Below are positions 47,271 to 58,553 of a stretch of 64,000 nt of DNA, piece by piece. The stretch is from Acephala macrosclerotiorum (lineage: Eukaryota; Ascomycota; Leotiomycetes; Helotiales; Mollisiaceae). The DNA lies in the NCBI GenBank assembly GCA_014904845.1, contig MU119472.1, positions 1 to 64,000 of the forward strand, read 5' to 3'. Below the pieces are notes generated by a model. It had not been told where the DNA came from, ran no database searches, and was given only the letters and a program-made list of their open reading frames with translations. The position numbers and the translations under genes are program-made. Each line of letters begins with the position of its first letter. Position 1 is the first letter of the stretch.

Positions 47271-47836
47271 AGGTTGAAAGATCTAGCTAGGTGCGGGGAC
47301 ATTATATCTATTGCAATGCTTACTCAGCACTAAAACCACTCGAAAGTCTAACAGGTATTGCCGAAAGGCGCAACCGTCTGGAAAAGTCGCGTGGACCCTT
47401 AACAGATGACGGTTATTGTCGGTTGACCAAGCAGGGCTTTTCGTACAAATGGATGCCTATCCCAGACAAGTTTGTATAGTATATTTTAAAAATGCTCGAG
47501 GAGATGCGGATACGTCATTAGCTTCAATAGTCTTTGTAAGGCTGCCGTTACATTTAACAAGTCACGTTTCCGTATAATGGGCGCATGATGCATGGCGACT
47601 GCAGGTTGCTGCATGGGACTTCTGCAAGTATCGCTTATTGGCCCACGTAAAACCCAGAGGCTGTGACCTCCTGTGTGGATCTTTTGCTACACTTCGAGAC
47701 TGATGATTTTTGATATCGTAGTCAACTATCTATTACTTCAATATCTAAAACCTGACATTCTTATTCACAAATACCTCCTTCCAAACTCGCTGCTAAGCTT
47801 CAGACGCCCCAACAAAACGAAATCGGTTCGTTAATA
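47271..47836. other. intergenic between HET relic and Clr5 gene
   Basis: Holds the Clr5-gene promoter (AT-rich from about 47700). No feature recognised; possible boundary of the DNA separating the two HET pieces. Confidence 0.4.
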
Positions 47837-49398
47837 ATGGCAACCTACTCACAGACTACGTGGGACGGTCATAAAGCCGCGATAACGCAATTATATGCTA
47901 TCAAAACGCTTCAGCAAGTCATGGACGAGATGAAAGAAAGACATGGGTTTACAGCAACGTATGGCCTCTTGAACTTATCTCTTGGTTACGTGGTATCCTC
48001 AATAGATTTCTGACCGAATTTCAGAAAGAAGCAATGGAAGACCCAACTGTCCAAGTGGAGCCTTGACAAGAAGAACATCAAACCAGCCGAATACAGGGCT
48101 ATGGTAAGGAAAAAGAGAGAACGCGAAGAGAACAACCCAGAAAAAGGTACTCAATTCATACTTCACGGGATTGAAGTGCCACCTGATAAAATTGCCCGCT
48201 TTGAAAGTCGGGAAGGACGGAATAAAGGAGTTAACGGACGGCAAGGGGATGCCCGTGAGTGTGCTTCAGATCACTTTCTCTAATAGCTGAAGACTGACTT
48301 GGATGAATGGTCACTCCGCCAGGTTTAGCTTGCCGAACCCCCCCTATCAAACAAGACTCTGGTGACATAAGAAGCCATCCTACGATCAGTATGGCCACCA
48401 CTTGCAATTCTGCAGCTGCAGACGACCGCAGTTTAATTCAAACTCAGCTAGTCCTAAAAGACTTGACGGCCTCTATGCAAACCATACAACCACGTCTTTC
48501 TACTCGAAGTCCTTCATGTGAAAGTTTTGATTGGTTCAAAGAATATATCGATTATTCCGAATCAATCAACGGCAGCCCCACCACCTCTGGAAATCCATTC
48601 ATGGAAATCCTGCTCCGCTTCCAAAAAGTGCCCGACAACTATGAAAATGAACGTGCTTATAAATCATTCACCGAGGGTTTATATGTCGAGCATCCTTGCA
48701 ATTATTGCAGGACCCTGGAAACTATTTCGCAGTTGCAACAAGGCCTCATACGTGCAGATGAGAAGATGACACCGATGACGATTGAGAATTGGGCACAAAC
48801 TACCATGAAAAAAGCGATCCAGTCCAAAAATGACGACATGATGGTTATGGTTGGATATGCTATTGGTGGAGTGTACATCGACCTAGGAAGGCTATGGGAG
48901 GCAAAGCTATACCTGGAACAAACCATCTTTGAAATGAAACGACTAGATACTCCACTAGGCTTCAGAAAATTAGCAACTATCTCCCTAGCAAATTCCTATT
49001 CCAAATTGGGAAATATCCAACGAGCGGATGAACTGCTCAAAGTCCTCTTCAAGACAGAGTACCCAAAGATAGTGGCCTCGTCGTATTTATTTCTCGAGAA
49101 TTGTTGCCAAGAACATCGGATCCGATTGTTGAAAAAGTGTTATTCAAAAACCAGGGATGACTTGGTCCAAGACGTGAATGACACACTAGGATATAGTTGG
49201 GAAGAAGATGGCGAGGAACTCGACGTCCGGGTAGCTGCAGCGACATTGGTCAGGGAATTAAATCCCGGAATTATCGAAGAAACGGGGGGATGTGATGCTA
49301 ACGGCTCTGAGTGTTCAGGTGCGGCGAATGATGAGCTGGGCGATGAATTGGATGAGGATATGCAATCGGATGAGGATATTCAATCGGATGAGCAGTAA
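47837..49398 (+). CDS. Clr5-domain protein with TPR-like C-terminal half
   Basis: Three exons (47837-47958, 48025-48254, 48323-49398; introns of 66 and 68 bp) give 475 aa. Residues ~8-65 (TWDGHKAAITQLYAIKTLQQ, VMDEMKERHGFTAT, KKQWKTQLSKWSLDKKNI) form the fungal Clr5 domain, a helical DNA-binding-like module named after a fission-yeast silencing factor. A basic stretch RKKREREENNPEK follows. From ~300, helix pairs such as MVMVGYAIGGVYIDLGRLWE and LATISLANSYSKLGNIQRAD look like TPR repeats. The acidic end carries DEDMQS/DEDIQS/DEQ repeats. It lies on the opposite strand between pieces of a HET gene. Apparently intact; probable nuclear regulator, targets unknown. Confidence 0.85.
49349..49398 (+). 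repeat. 18-bp tandem repeat in the Clr5 gene 3' end
   Basis: Two and a half copies of a GATGAGGATATNCAATCG unit encoding DEDMQS, DEDIQS and DEQ-stop. In frame, so length changes alter the acidic tail. Confidence 0.85.
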
Positions 49399-49801
49399 AC
49401 ATATGGTGATAGGGTATATTCTTATATCATTTCAACGGCCAAGTCTATATTTTTCTTTTGTTCTTTTTTATGATTTGATACATCTTATTTCTTGGCAACG
49501 ATTATCTGTATTTGAAAACGTTTAAATGCGAGAATGATAGATATTCTAAAGAATCGAGAATACTTATAAAATTGTTACTCGTTCATATACATATATGTGA
49601 GTCGAGCAAATGGAGTAAACATTATACGACTACACACTCGAAGGTGGGATTGATAAAAAGCGATATATTAATCTAATTAGCGCAAAACGAAACCCCTCAG
49701 AAAACGGAGATCCGGGCTTCAAGTTTTCGAGGTATTTCGTTCGGTGTTGATCGAGATATAAGCATATTGCATCAATCCAAAGATATCCCGAAAAGGGACT
49801 C
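49399..49801. other. intergenic, nothing assigned
   Basis: AT-rich 3' flank of the Clr5 gene, running up to the HET N-terminal fragment. No feature recognised. Confidence 0.45.
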
Positions 49802-50179
49802 TCAGTCGTTTAGAAGAGTGCTTGCAGCGCTTGAGTACAAAATGCACCACAGGTCAAAGCCGACTAAAAGAGACTGTCCGTTGATAATGATTCGTCCAAG
49901 CTGTGATTGGTCTCCCCAGGTGTATGAGAGTGAGCTACACTCGGGAGCATACGCCAGGTGAAAATGAACAAGGTGACAATTGATGTTACTCGCAAGTGAA
50001 TCGAGATCTGGAAGGACCTTGAGCAAACGAATTTCGCCTGTTTCCATGTCAAGTGGCTCGTATAATAAAAGAACGAATGAGCCTCCAGGGTGTTCATCAG
50101 GACTAGATGCCAAGCGCCAATTTGACATGGCTAAGGACCAAAAGAAGTTCACCAGCCAATCGCCCCTTGGCGACTTCAT
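49802..50179 (-). pseudogene. N-terminal fragment of a HET-domain gene
   Basis: A minus-strand frame from the ATG at 50179 (MKSPRGDWLVNFFW) encodes YEPLDMETGEIRLLKVLPD, then LAYAPECSSLSYTWGD and IIINGQSLLVGFDLWCIL before stopping at 49802. This is the start of a HET domain (Y-x-PL...EIRLL, LSYxWGD, I-x-(V/I)NG). It stops just where the domain would continue to the DSICINQ block, which is present at about 47200 on the same strand. I therefore read it as the 5' piece of the same broken HET gene or of a close relative, now 2.5 kb away from the rest. Confidence 0.72.
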
Positions 50180-51126
50180 CACCTCCGATACATTAAATGC
50201 CGAGGTAGTTGAGATAGAATTTGAGTATTTCCAAAACTGTGCTTAATACTGTTGTCAGATTTAGGAGAGGCTTCCTTTCTCTCGTTGGAAGACAGAAAAG
50301 TCTCCATTATTGTGGTTGAAGGGAGTCCTCTATTGAAGGACCTCTTTCAATGCTGTTAGACGACAGCACCTTGGTGAATTTGCTATTGATATGGCGGTCG
50401 TGGTGGCCACGGAACCTCTTTGTCCGCAGAACTATTTCCAGTCCAGGAAGGCGGCGTGAGTATGAGTGACGAGGCTGAATTGGTCTCGATGTGTGTGGAT
50501 CTACAGGCTAGTCGGGAGTTTAAAAATGTCAAACTCTTCAGCAAGGTAGCCTTGTCGCTCCTTGCAAACGAAGAGTCACTAATTTGGCCGATTAGCTCCT
50601 CGTCGATTTACCCTTCGAGAAGAAAGAAAGCAGGCCAAGAGCGCATACGGGAGATAATTGCGAGCACTTGCCGATTTGAATTGGCATCCTAGCTGGGCGA
50701 GCAGTCAGCTACAAGCTTTAGAAGGTTGCACGGGAAGTTAGGCTGGACTCCCAGCCTTGTAGAAACGACCCGATTGTAGAAAAAATATAGTGCATTGGCA
50801 GGAACCCTACTTGGTCACAGCCTCTTGGCCACGGGATTTCTGACGAGTAGAGGCTGTTCTCGTAGATCATGGGCACATGTTACAGTGAGTTCCGGAAGCA
50901 ACCACGAAGGTGTGAACAAACGAAGCAGAAGCGATATCCCACCGCCTTATATTCGAAAGGAGAATATATTCCTTGAGATATAGCAAGAAACCACCCAACC
51001 TCGCGGAGATGCGTCTTAAATCTTCGTCGTAAATCATTATCCATCCATCCAAGTCCGAGGAACTATCTAATATCGTAACACATGTCCGAACTTTGCCTAT
51101 CCCCTTCGTTGACCTTGTACTACCAT
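50180..51126. other. intergenic, nothing assigned
   Basis: Upstream flank of the HET fragment and 3' flank of the DUF7514-like gene. Short open frames only (for example 50462-50692). Confidence 0.45.
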
Positions 51127-53037
51127 CTAATGAGCAGGGTAAGACCTCCCATCCACCCCTCTAACCGGACTCACATATCTCCTCTCCCTTTCCCGGTCTC
51201 TATCTCTGTCCCTAAAGCTTCTTCTCTGAGACACGACTCTCTCAATGCCATCTCGGTCTCTGTCCCTCTCTCGATCACTATGGCTTCTCCTCACCGCATC
51301 TTCATGACTACTTCTCCTGCCATGCATCCTCGGTCGTTCTGGTCTCGGATCGCCCCGTTCCCTTCGTTTGTATTCGCCGCTTCTCCGGCCCGTGGCTGGT
51401 CGATCGTCCTCTTCCATGCTTCCGCCACTGCTCCTCCACAAATCGGGAGAGTCAAGGTCTTTCCACCTCACATTCCCATTACTTCTAGAAGTACTTCTCG
51501 CAGCCCTCGCTTGTCGATCTCTCTTCCCCAGCAAGAATGGCGCGCTCAGTTTCCCACTCAAGTCGATTGGAATCGGGAAGCTTCTTCGTTTAACCTCTTC
51601 ATCTTCCTGTCTCACTCGTCCTCGCTCCCTATCCCTAGCCGGATCTCTAGGCCTCAGCCTCGGATCGACGACAGGTACTGCTCCGGGTGGAGGTTGAGAT
51701 GGAACCGAATACCTCACACCTACAGGTGGGATTTGTGGAGAGTCTTCAGGAGGTCGAACATAGTCGCTTCTCCGTCTCCTTCTTCTCCTTTCCGTATCCA
51801 TAGGACTAGGCGGGCTTCCTCCGTCTTCGCTACCGCTTGCGTCACTACTCACACTTCCTCTCCTTGCATGTCGAGGATGACTATGCCTCCTCACATGTGA
51901 TTCATCCACTGGGCTCCTAGCAGGTTGCGGTGTCCCAGCACCCGGTGAACCAACTGGACTCGTGTTTATATTCTCTGGAAAACTCCTCCTTCTGCTCCTT
52001 GTCATTCTCGGCCCTGCTGAATCCTCGGGCGCAAGGAATTGGCGTGCTCGATGACTAGGACTTCGATTCAGTGTAGGCCTTACGGGTCGGCCGGTCGCGG
52101 AATGAACATGTTGATACAAGGGCCTTGGTACTGCTCCTGCAGCAGCGAAACTTTCTCGTACGGGCTGTGTCGTCCGTTCGAAATAGTCAGTATCAGGTCG
52201 TCCACCTGCTCGCGGAGGTCGAACATGAGCGTATGTAGCCTGAGCCTTTGGTCTAGGAGATGGTTCAGGCCTGTTTTCCCTCGAATCCGATTCGGATTCT
52301 GTAGGTGTAGCTCGTTTCCTTAACTCTTGTGCACATTGATCATGCCATTTTTCGATTTCTGGATCTGTGACGGCTGGGAATGCTTCTTTCGGTACTGGGC
52401 CTGGGAACAACTCTCCTGTGTCCGGGTGCCTTATGGCGAAGTCTCGAACTGCATTTTGGATGAATGGGACATGCTCCTCTGGCCCTAGCAATATCTCGAT
52501 CGACTGCCATCGAGCAAAGCCTCTCGTTGTGAGCGCCGGGATGGAGGGAGGTTGGAAGTCATCGTTCGTAGGTTGGAGTGTGTGTTGGCAGCCTATGGAG
52601 GCATAGATCCATGATATCGATGGGTTCGGGACTTCGACGAAGAGAGCTGAAGAGAGAACAAGCAGTCAGCCTTGCATTCTACCTCGTTGCCTCACAGGTC
52701 TGCGATCCTTCATGATGACAAGGAAAGTCGATACGCACAATCATAGTTCCCTCCCACAGCCTTGTAGAAGGCTGCTAACTTGTCGGGCGTCAAAGATTTC
52801 TGGTCCTTGTTCCCTATATTTTCGCTCTGTGACACCCGTCAGCCTGCTTGCTTCATCTCTTCTCCGCCCATCTTATCTTCTGTCGCAAAGAAGACTCACA
52901 ATATACCCCGCGATCCCCCTCAACAGCGCATCCAGTGTCCTCGTAGGTTTCTTATCCGCCTCAAATAGGTACCCATAAAACAGCTTCGGATCGATCGCGC
53001 TGCCCGCATTCGAGGTCGCGGAAGCACCCGCTGCCAT
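51127..53037 (-). CDS. DUF7514-like protein with Arg/Asp/Ser-rich tail
   Basis: Three exons (53037-52900, 52826-52739, 52646-51127; introns of 73 and 92 bp) give 581 aa. The N-terminal ~170 residues form a conserved fungal domain: DPKLFYGYLFEADKKPTRTL, LLRGIAGYI, LTPDKLAAFYKAVGGNYD, SWIYASIGCQHTLQPTNDDF, PSIPALTTRGFARWQSIEI and LLGPEEHVPFIQNAVRDFA. I recall this as DUF7514; the function is unknown. From ~200 the protein is disordered, with blocks of RRRSFPEN, TERRRRRRRSDY and a C-terminal RDRDRDRERERR tail resembling RS/RD regions of splicing or phase-separating proteins. The ATG at 53037 follows a stop-free but unlikely non-ATG extension. Apparently intact. Confidence 0.82.
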
Positions 53038-53959
53038 GATCTCCCCACCAGATCTCACTTAAGGTTAAAAGCCAGGGCGAGATGCGATGGTCTGCAAGGC
53101 GCCGCTCAGATACCGTATATTAGATGGCGATCGCATGCGCATGGCCGAAAATGCATACTCAAGAGGACAAAGTCTCAGAGGTGGTGGTTTCTGTTCGGCA
53201 GTGGCAGAAGCAAACATGCGGCACAAAGCACGTTTCGTTAACTGGAGTGGTACCGTAAGCGCGGATTCACCCGAATGGATGGCGGTGAGTGAGGGGCTGG
53301 CTTGGCCAAGAACAAGTGGGTTGTCTCGTGTAACGATCGTGTGTTTCCATCCTGTCAGAAATATTGGGGATGATGAAGATACTGGAAAATAAAAAGATGG
53401 TAGAGAAGGTTTTAGGTGAAGAAAAGCTGGGGAAGTGAAGACTGCAGAACGGGTAGACCCGTGGGGAGAGTGAGGCCAAGAGTGGGTCCTTTCACTTTTG
53501 GAGCCGGAGTTGCAGGGTGTAAAAATACGTGGCTGAATCAGTTCATGAACATGTTTTAGAAAGAGACGTATTCAGAATATGATGAACAGAAAAGTAAGTG
53601 TAAGAGTTCAATTTGGGTTCTGCCGTTATTTGGCATCATTAAATATTAAATCTTCTTAGGACATTTAGTTAATTTCACGATCGAGACACTTCAAAGAGAG
53701 GAATAGGAGAAGTCAAAGGTTTGTGGAAATCAAACAAAATTATAATTAGAGTATACTTTTTATACGGGGTATCCTTATGTATTTTCCCTTCCCAGAAAAT
53801 TCAATCTTGGTCATCCCAAACCCTTCAAACGCCAGTCCCAATCCGAAATCAAATCTCCCTCTCCTCAGCGCCTTGCAAGATATTCCAAATTCGCTTCCCG
53901 AAAGCCAAACTCTTATGTATCATCTCTGTTCTTCTTTCTCTGAATATTGTTCTGAAATG
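53038..53959. other. intergenic, nothing assigned
   Basis: Promoter of the DUF7514-like gene plus 3' flank of the arrestin gene. AT-rich near 53630-53760. No supported gene. Confidence 0.5.
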
Positions 53960-55492
53960 TCAACATCTACTAGCAACGGATCGCAATGGTGCGAAATCTT
54001 CATAGTTAGGTGGTAGCTCCCCCGCTCCAGCACTCAAAACGCTGTTCCCAACCAGCTCCGGACTTGGCATCTCAATGACCCTCGGTCTGAAGAACTCGTG
54101 TGCATCAGCAAGTTCAGCAGCTGCCTCCTCGGGAGTCAAGGTTGCTCGTCTGGTGCTGTGGCCCTCAGAGGCGATCTGGACTGGGAGGTGTAACGTAACT
54201 GTTGATGCAGGCACGCCAGTGCCAGGAGTGTGTATCGTGAGAGACATGTCAATGGTGTATGTCCTAGAAAGAATGCACGAGTGGAAAGATGGTATCCAGG
54301 CTTTGGATGCTGGTAGCGCGATTGGTACCAGAATCTCAGCTGTATAGTGCGGCTTGTTGTCTTTTGGTGATGGCTCAGGAGCATGTGCTTCGTCTGAGCA
54401 GTCGGATGAGCTTGATGATGAGTCAGAGTTTCGGCGCATGTATGCTGGTGATGGTGTGTGCCGTGTCCATGCTACCGCTTCGACGCAGCGGGATGAAAGG
54501 GAAACGGAAGTATCGTACACACCACGAGTGCTCTCGAATTGCTGCATCATGTTGAAGTGTGAAGGGAATTGTGTAGCTGGTCGAGCAGCGTAGTAAGTCG
54601 CTGCCTTGATCTTGGTGGTAAGACCTCCCAATCTTGGTGGCTGAGAAGAAGCCTCGTGGGGGTCGAATCTCAAGTTGACAGTCGCCATCGTGGTATCCGG
54701 AACAGTGCTGGAGGAAGATGGTGATGGGAGAACCAAAGCGCCTGGTTGTGCCGCTGAGACCGTAATCCTGCCCAGCTTGCCAGAGAACATTCCCTTCTTC
54801 AAAGACTTGGTCTTCGAGAGAACGTAGTCCTTATCTGCAAGCCCGACACTCATCGGCGGCTCCTCTGCAGCAGCTGGAACGACGTGGATCTTCCTCAATC
54901 CTTCCACCAACACCACTTCCTGTCCGTCTCTTTCCTTGTTTCTCACGACTTTGGCCCTGATGCCATATTGAACCCTTGACATCTCTGGTGCCAAATCGTC
55001 CTGTCTAATGAGCTCTCGATCGCCCATAGTTGGAGGCAAGTGAAGGTGTGCCTCGTGCACATAGTCCGCAGCGCAGCCGTGCGAACAGGATCTAGGGAGC
55101 AGCCTGTCTGGAATGGCGAAGTTGAAAGGGAAGGCGTATGTTCTGCCAGCCTCTGCGATGCGTGGTTGTGGATAGTCGGATTCTCGAATTGGCATTGTCA
55201 ACTTCAAGAAGTTGTGTCTGGCTGTCGTTTTGGAGTTGGTGGTATGTGCTGATAGGCTCTCGACGAAAGTCTTTACTGTCCCTTCTAAGGTAATCTGAAT
55301 TTCGTCAAATCGTGCTTCGTGGGGAGCAGTGATCTCCACTCTGCCGGATAACGAATCGAATGTGGTGTACTTTTCCCCCTCGCTATGGTTATCCAGAATA
55401 ATTTCCATATCTGGCTTGCCGTGCTGCGTTATCTTTCTAGCATACCCAGCGAGGGTGCTAGTGGTCGACTGAGTTGAAGCAGCGTAAACCAT
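53960..55492 (-). CDS. arrestin-related trafficking adaptor with PPxY motif
   Basis: Single exon, 510 aa, ATG at 55492. The N-terminal half is an arrestin beta-sandwich: MEIILDNHSEGEKYTTFDSL, SGRVEITAPHEARFDEIQIT, LEGTVKTFVE, then AGRTYAFPFNFAIPDRLLP and a GIRAKVVR strand, characteristic of arrestin_N in fungal ARTs. The second half has a Ser/Asp-rich insert (MRRNSDSSSSSSDCSD) and further beta strands (YTAEILVPIALP, SRTYTIDMSLTIH). At 494-497 PPNY fits the PPxY consensus for WW domains of Rsp5/Nedd4 ubiquitin ligases. By family knowledge it would recruit Rsp5 to plasma-membrane transporters for endocytosis; the cargo is unknown. A TATATAA box lies on the minus strand near 55712, about 220 bases upstream. 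Confidence 0.85.
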   Translation of the reverse strand: MVYAASTQSTTSTLAGYARKITQHGKPDMEIILDNHSEGEKYTTFDSLSGRVEITAPHEARFDEIQITLEGTVKTFVESLSAHTTNSKTTARHNFLKLTMPIRESDYPQPRIAEAGRTYAFPFNFAIPDRLLPRSCSHGCAADYVHEAHLHLPPTMGDRELIRQDDLAPEMSRVQYGIRAKVVRNKERDGQEVVLVEGLRKIHVVPAAAEEPPMSVGLADKDYVLSKTKSLKKGMFSGKLGRITVSAAQPGALVLPSPSSSSTVPDTTMATVNLRFDPHEASSQPPRLGGLTTKIKAATYYAARPATQFPSHFNMMQQFESTRGVYDTSVSLSSRCVEAVAWTRHTPSPAYMRRNSDSSSSSSDCSDEAHAPEPSPKDNKPHYTAEILVPIALPASKAWIPSFHSCILSRTYTIDMSLTIHTPGTGVPASTVTLHLPVQIASEGHSTRRATLTPEEAAAELADAHEFFRPRVIEMPSPELVGNSVLSAGAGELPPNYEDFAPLRSVASRC

Positions 55493-58400
55493 TTTGACGA
55501 TATGTCAAGAAGGTGTAGAAAAGGGAAGATGGTCTCACGACCAGAAATTCGAAGTGTTGTAGATAACAAGCAAGGGCTCTGATAACAATTGGTCTTGTTG
55601 CAGCCTTGGTGCGGGGGATGTACCGCAAGGACTGATGAACCAATGGCTTGATATGGTGTTGATGAGCTGGTTTGTTACTAACAAAAAGGAACGTGGGGAT
55701 GGTGCAACCTTTATATAACGGATGCTTTCAAGGTACTTGACTTGAGCATGTTTACTTTAGAGGTAAAGCGCGCGCCTGACTCACTTTTGCTCAATAATTT
55801 TGAACCATTCTGGGTTCTTCGAGGTCGTCCGACGAACGGACCCTCCACGCCTTGTCATCTGCATGTTCGGCCAAGGATCGACACGACCCACACCGAACCA
55901 CGGGAACGGCTGTGAGTGGCCGCCTTTCTGCCACACTCGGCTTGCTGTCGCATATGCGATCAGTCAGCACAGCACTTCAGCCTTCTCCGTCACCACTCCT
56001 CACTTGAACTCTCTCCGCATTTCTAATCCCGCATCGAAATGACACCCCCCTGGAACTGTAATAGGGGGAGCAGAACGGCAAGCGACACCCCTTCGTGGAA
56101 GATTGACCTCTTGCAGACCCCTTGTAACAGCCTCATGCGCAACAGTCAATGCCGTCACAATCACTATTTCTCCCCAGCATAAACGACATACGTACCCAGC
56201 ATTTCCTGACATAAATTATCACCCATGAAATGGAAAATTTATCTCACCGTCTGACGATTTGATGCCAGCCGAACTCCGTGACCAACTCCGAACCTCGAGA
56301 ACACCAAGCATACAGACAATAGTTTGTAGTGCCCCATATATCTGACCTCCAGCCTTTCCTCGTAAGGTGAGTACCTCCAACCATTGGCGGGTTGAGAAAA
56401 TTTCTAACCCGACACCGTAGAATCTCTGACACAACACCGTTAAGACTTGACGTACACGGTCAGAGCCTCGTTCCCTCCTGCTGTTAGGAGTCGTGACCAC
56501 GACATGGCAATTCCACTATGTGAAAATTTCTCCATCGGTAGCATGTTTATGAATAATGGAAATCATCAGGATACGAAAGCACGCGAGACCGTGTTGGAGG
56601 GATTGGATGTTGATGTGGCGCATCGTGAAACTACGATGTCAAGTTCTGGGCTGGCTTGGACATTGATGTGGATGAGCGTCTTGCCCTTCCTCGACAAGTC
56701 GGTTGTTGAACTCCGTGCTGAGGGAGTGAGTCAAAAACGGCTACCGTAGAAGTGGTAGCGCTAGCGAAGCCAACGCCCTTCACTTGAATCGTGTTAATTT
56801 GTGGCTTTTGACTGACAAACGTGTGCTTATGTCAGGAAGAGGAGTGTTTTCCCATCATCAGCGTCGGCCGGCATACCGAAACATATATCGGCAACGAATG
56901 CCAACTGGTTCGATGACGGATATACTTTGTTAGGTACGTTCCCATGACTCCTATCTACACTGACATCTCCGACTTCGGATGTGCTCGTACATCCTCATCA
57001 CTCGAACCCCGGAAGCATGCTCGCGTTCTGACAGGAATGACATGAAGACTTCGTGGCTTCCATGCAGGTGGGTAATTTGGGCCTACCGGTTGGCTACATC
57101 CTTTTTGAAGCATTCCCGGACTCCAGAAGCGAGCAACCTTGAGGGTCTTCGCTTAGCCCAGGGGTAAGATTGAAGCCTGACTCATCTGGCATTCCCCCAA
57201 TCTCTCGAAATCTCAATCTGTCCCAAGATGCAGAGTAACCTAAAAATCCCCAACGATCTCTTCGAGCACATACTAATCATCTGGCGCGTCTGTTCTAACA
57301 AACATATTGAGCACATCTCCAGATCGATCATTCAGCATGCCCACAAGTTGTCGACTTCGTGCAGAGCATTATGACCATCTCATCAGCCCGTGTAGGTAGT
57401 AAGTAACCCCTCTTCTGAAACCATTGAGTAGAGACTGACTTGAAGAAGGTTCAAGCTCGACCCCTCACCACAACGACTCAACCGCAAACATGGACAAACC
57501 GGCATACTTCGACTCGAGAAGCTTCCAGCCCTACCTCGTACAGGTCGACGAGTCCCAACCCAATGGGTCGGGATTTTCAGATCGATGGTACAAGTGAATA
57601 GGCGTGAATCACTGTGAGACGGCTACTCGCTACCCATAAAATATTTTCCTAGACACCGGTTTCAACAATAATCTGATCTCAATCTCAAAGAGACTTCGAT
57701 CTGCAACGGCAAGCTCCTCGTACAGCCTCTGCTGACCCGGCAGAAGACACCCATGCTTATAAGGGCCTAGGGAACGTTTTCTCAACGACACTTGCCGTGC
57801 TTCCATGATGGATCGATCCGCCGAGACTCCAGCGTTGGAGCGAACGCAAAGTGCGAGTGTACGAATGGCCGCCAGCTTTCCTGAGAGTCACTGTTCGCGC
57901 TTGCCTTCTGTAAAAACAACATTGAAGCACTCGAGGTAGTTGCCTTTGATTGTGGCAGCATCAGGAGCACTTATTCCCAAAAACATCAACGCTACTTCCG
58001 TAAGAACCACCAAGTGTCTCGTGGAGGCTCCGCGTGTCGACTACCTTCGTCGTAGCTCTCTACAACTCAGAGACACAAAGAGCGAATACTATCACACTAG
58101 CTTTGTCGCGAAGTGCCGGGCGTATCTTGGTGCTCCTTTCACTTTGTCTTCCCAGGTGTTGTGTTGTGCTTTTCATCGCCGTTCCTAAAGTCTGCATTGA
58201 TGTCAATATCACTTCACAAGCGACAGCAGTGGAAGGACCTCTCTTCGTATCTGAATTCTTTCCTATCGTATCATCGGTTTTTTTTTTACAGAGCCATACC
58301 ATTCTACTCCTAGATTAGAATCAAACAAGAGTGCGGCGCTCATAGAAATTTCAACATTGTCGGCGTCGTCTTGGAACATCGAGGCATCTAAGTGCGCCGC

Positions 58401-58553
58401 GATGACTCGAAGGTCTAGTCCATCAAAGACGCGTCGATGCGGAGATGGGTGCAAGGCTGGACGCGCTAAGAAGTAGAAGCATCGAAGACGCGGCATGAAG
58501 TTGATGCGATCACTTTTAAGGGTTTGGTGGGTGAATTTCTTGAGTTTAACTCG
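55493..58553. other. 3-kb gene-poor stretch
   Basis: No supported gene. Short open frames only, apart from a weak possible relic at 57449-57734 (separate entry). The region near 58260-58300 has a T9 run. Confidence 0.5.
57449..57734 (+). pseudogene. possible gene relic (low confidence)
   Basis: A plus-strand reading gives HGQTGILRLEKLPALPRTGR and VGIFRSMVQVNRRESL. After a 39-base GTGAGA...TAG segment that could be a very short intron, it continues as DTGFNNNLISISKRL and stops at TGA. The composition is protein-like, and DTGFNNNLIS resembles aspartic-protease-type DTG motifs, but there is no start codon and no support beyond this. It may be chance. Confidence 0.2.
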
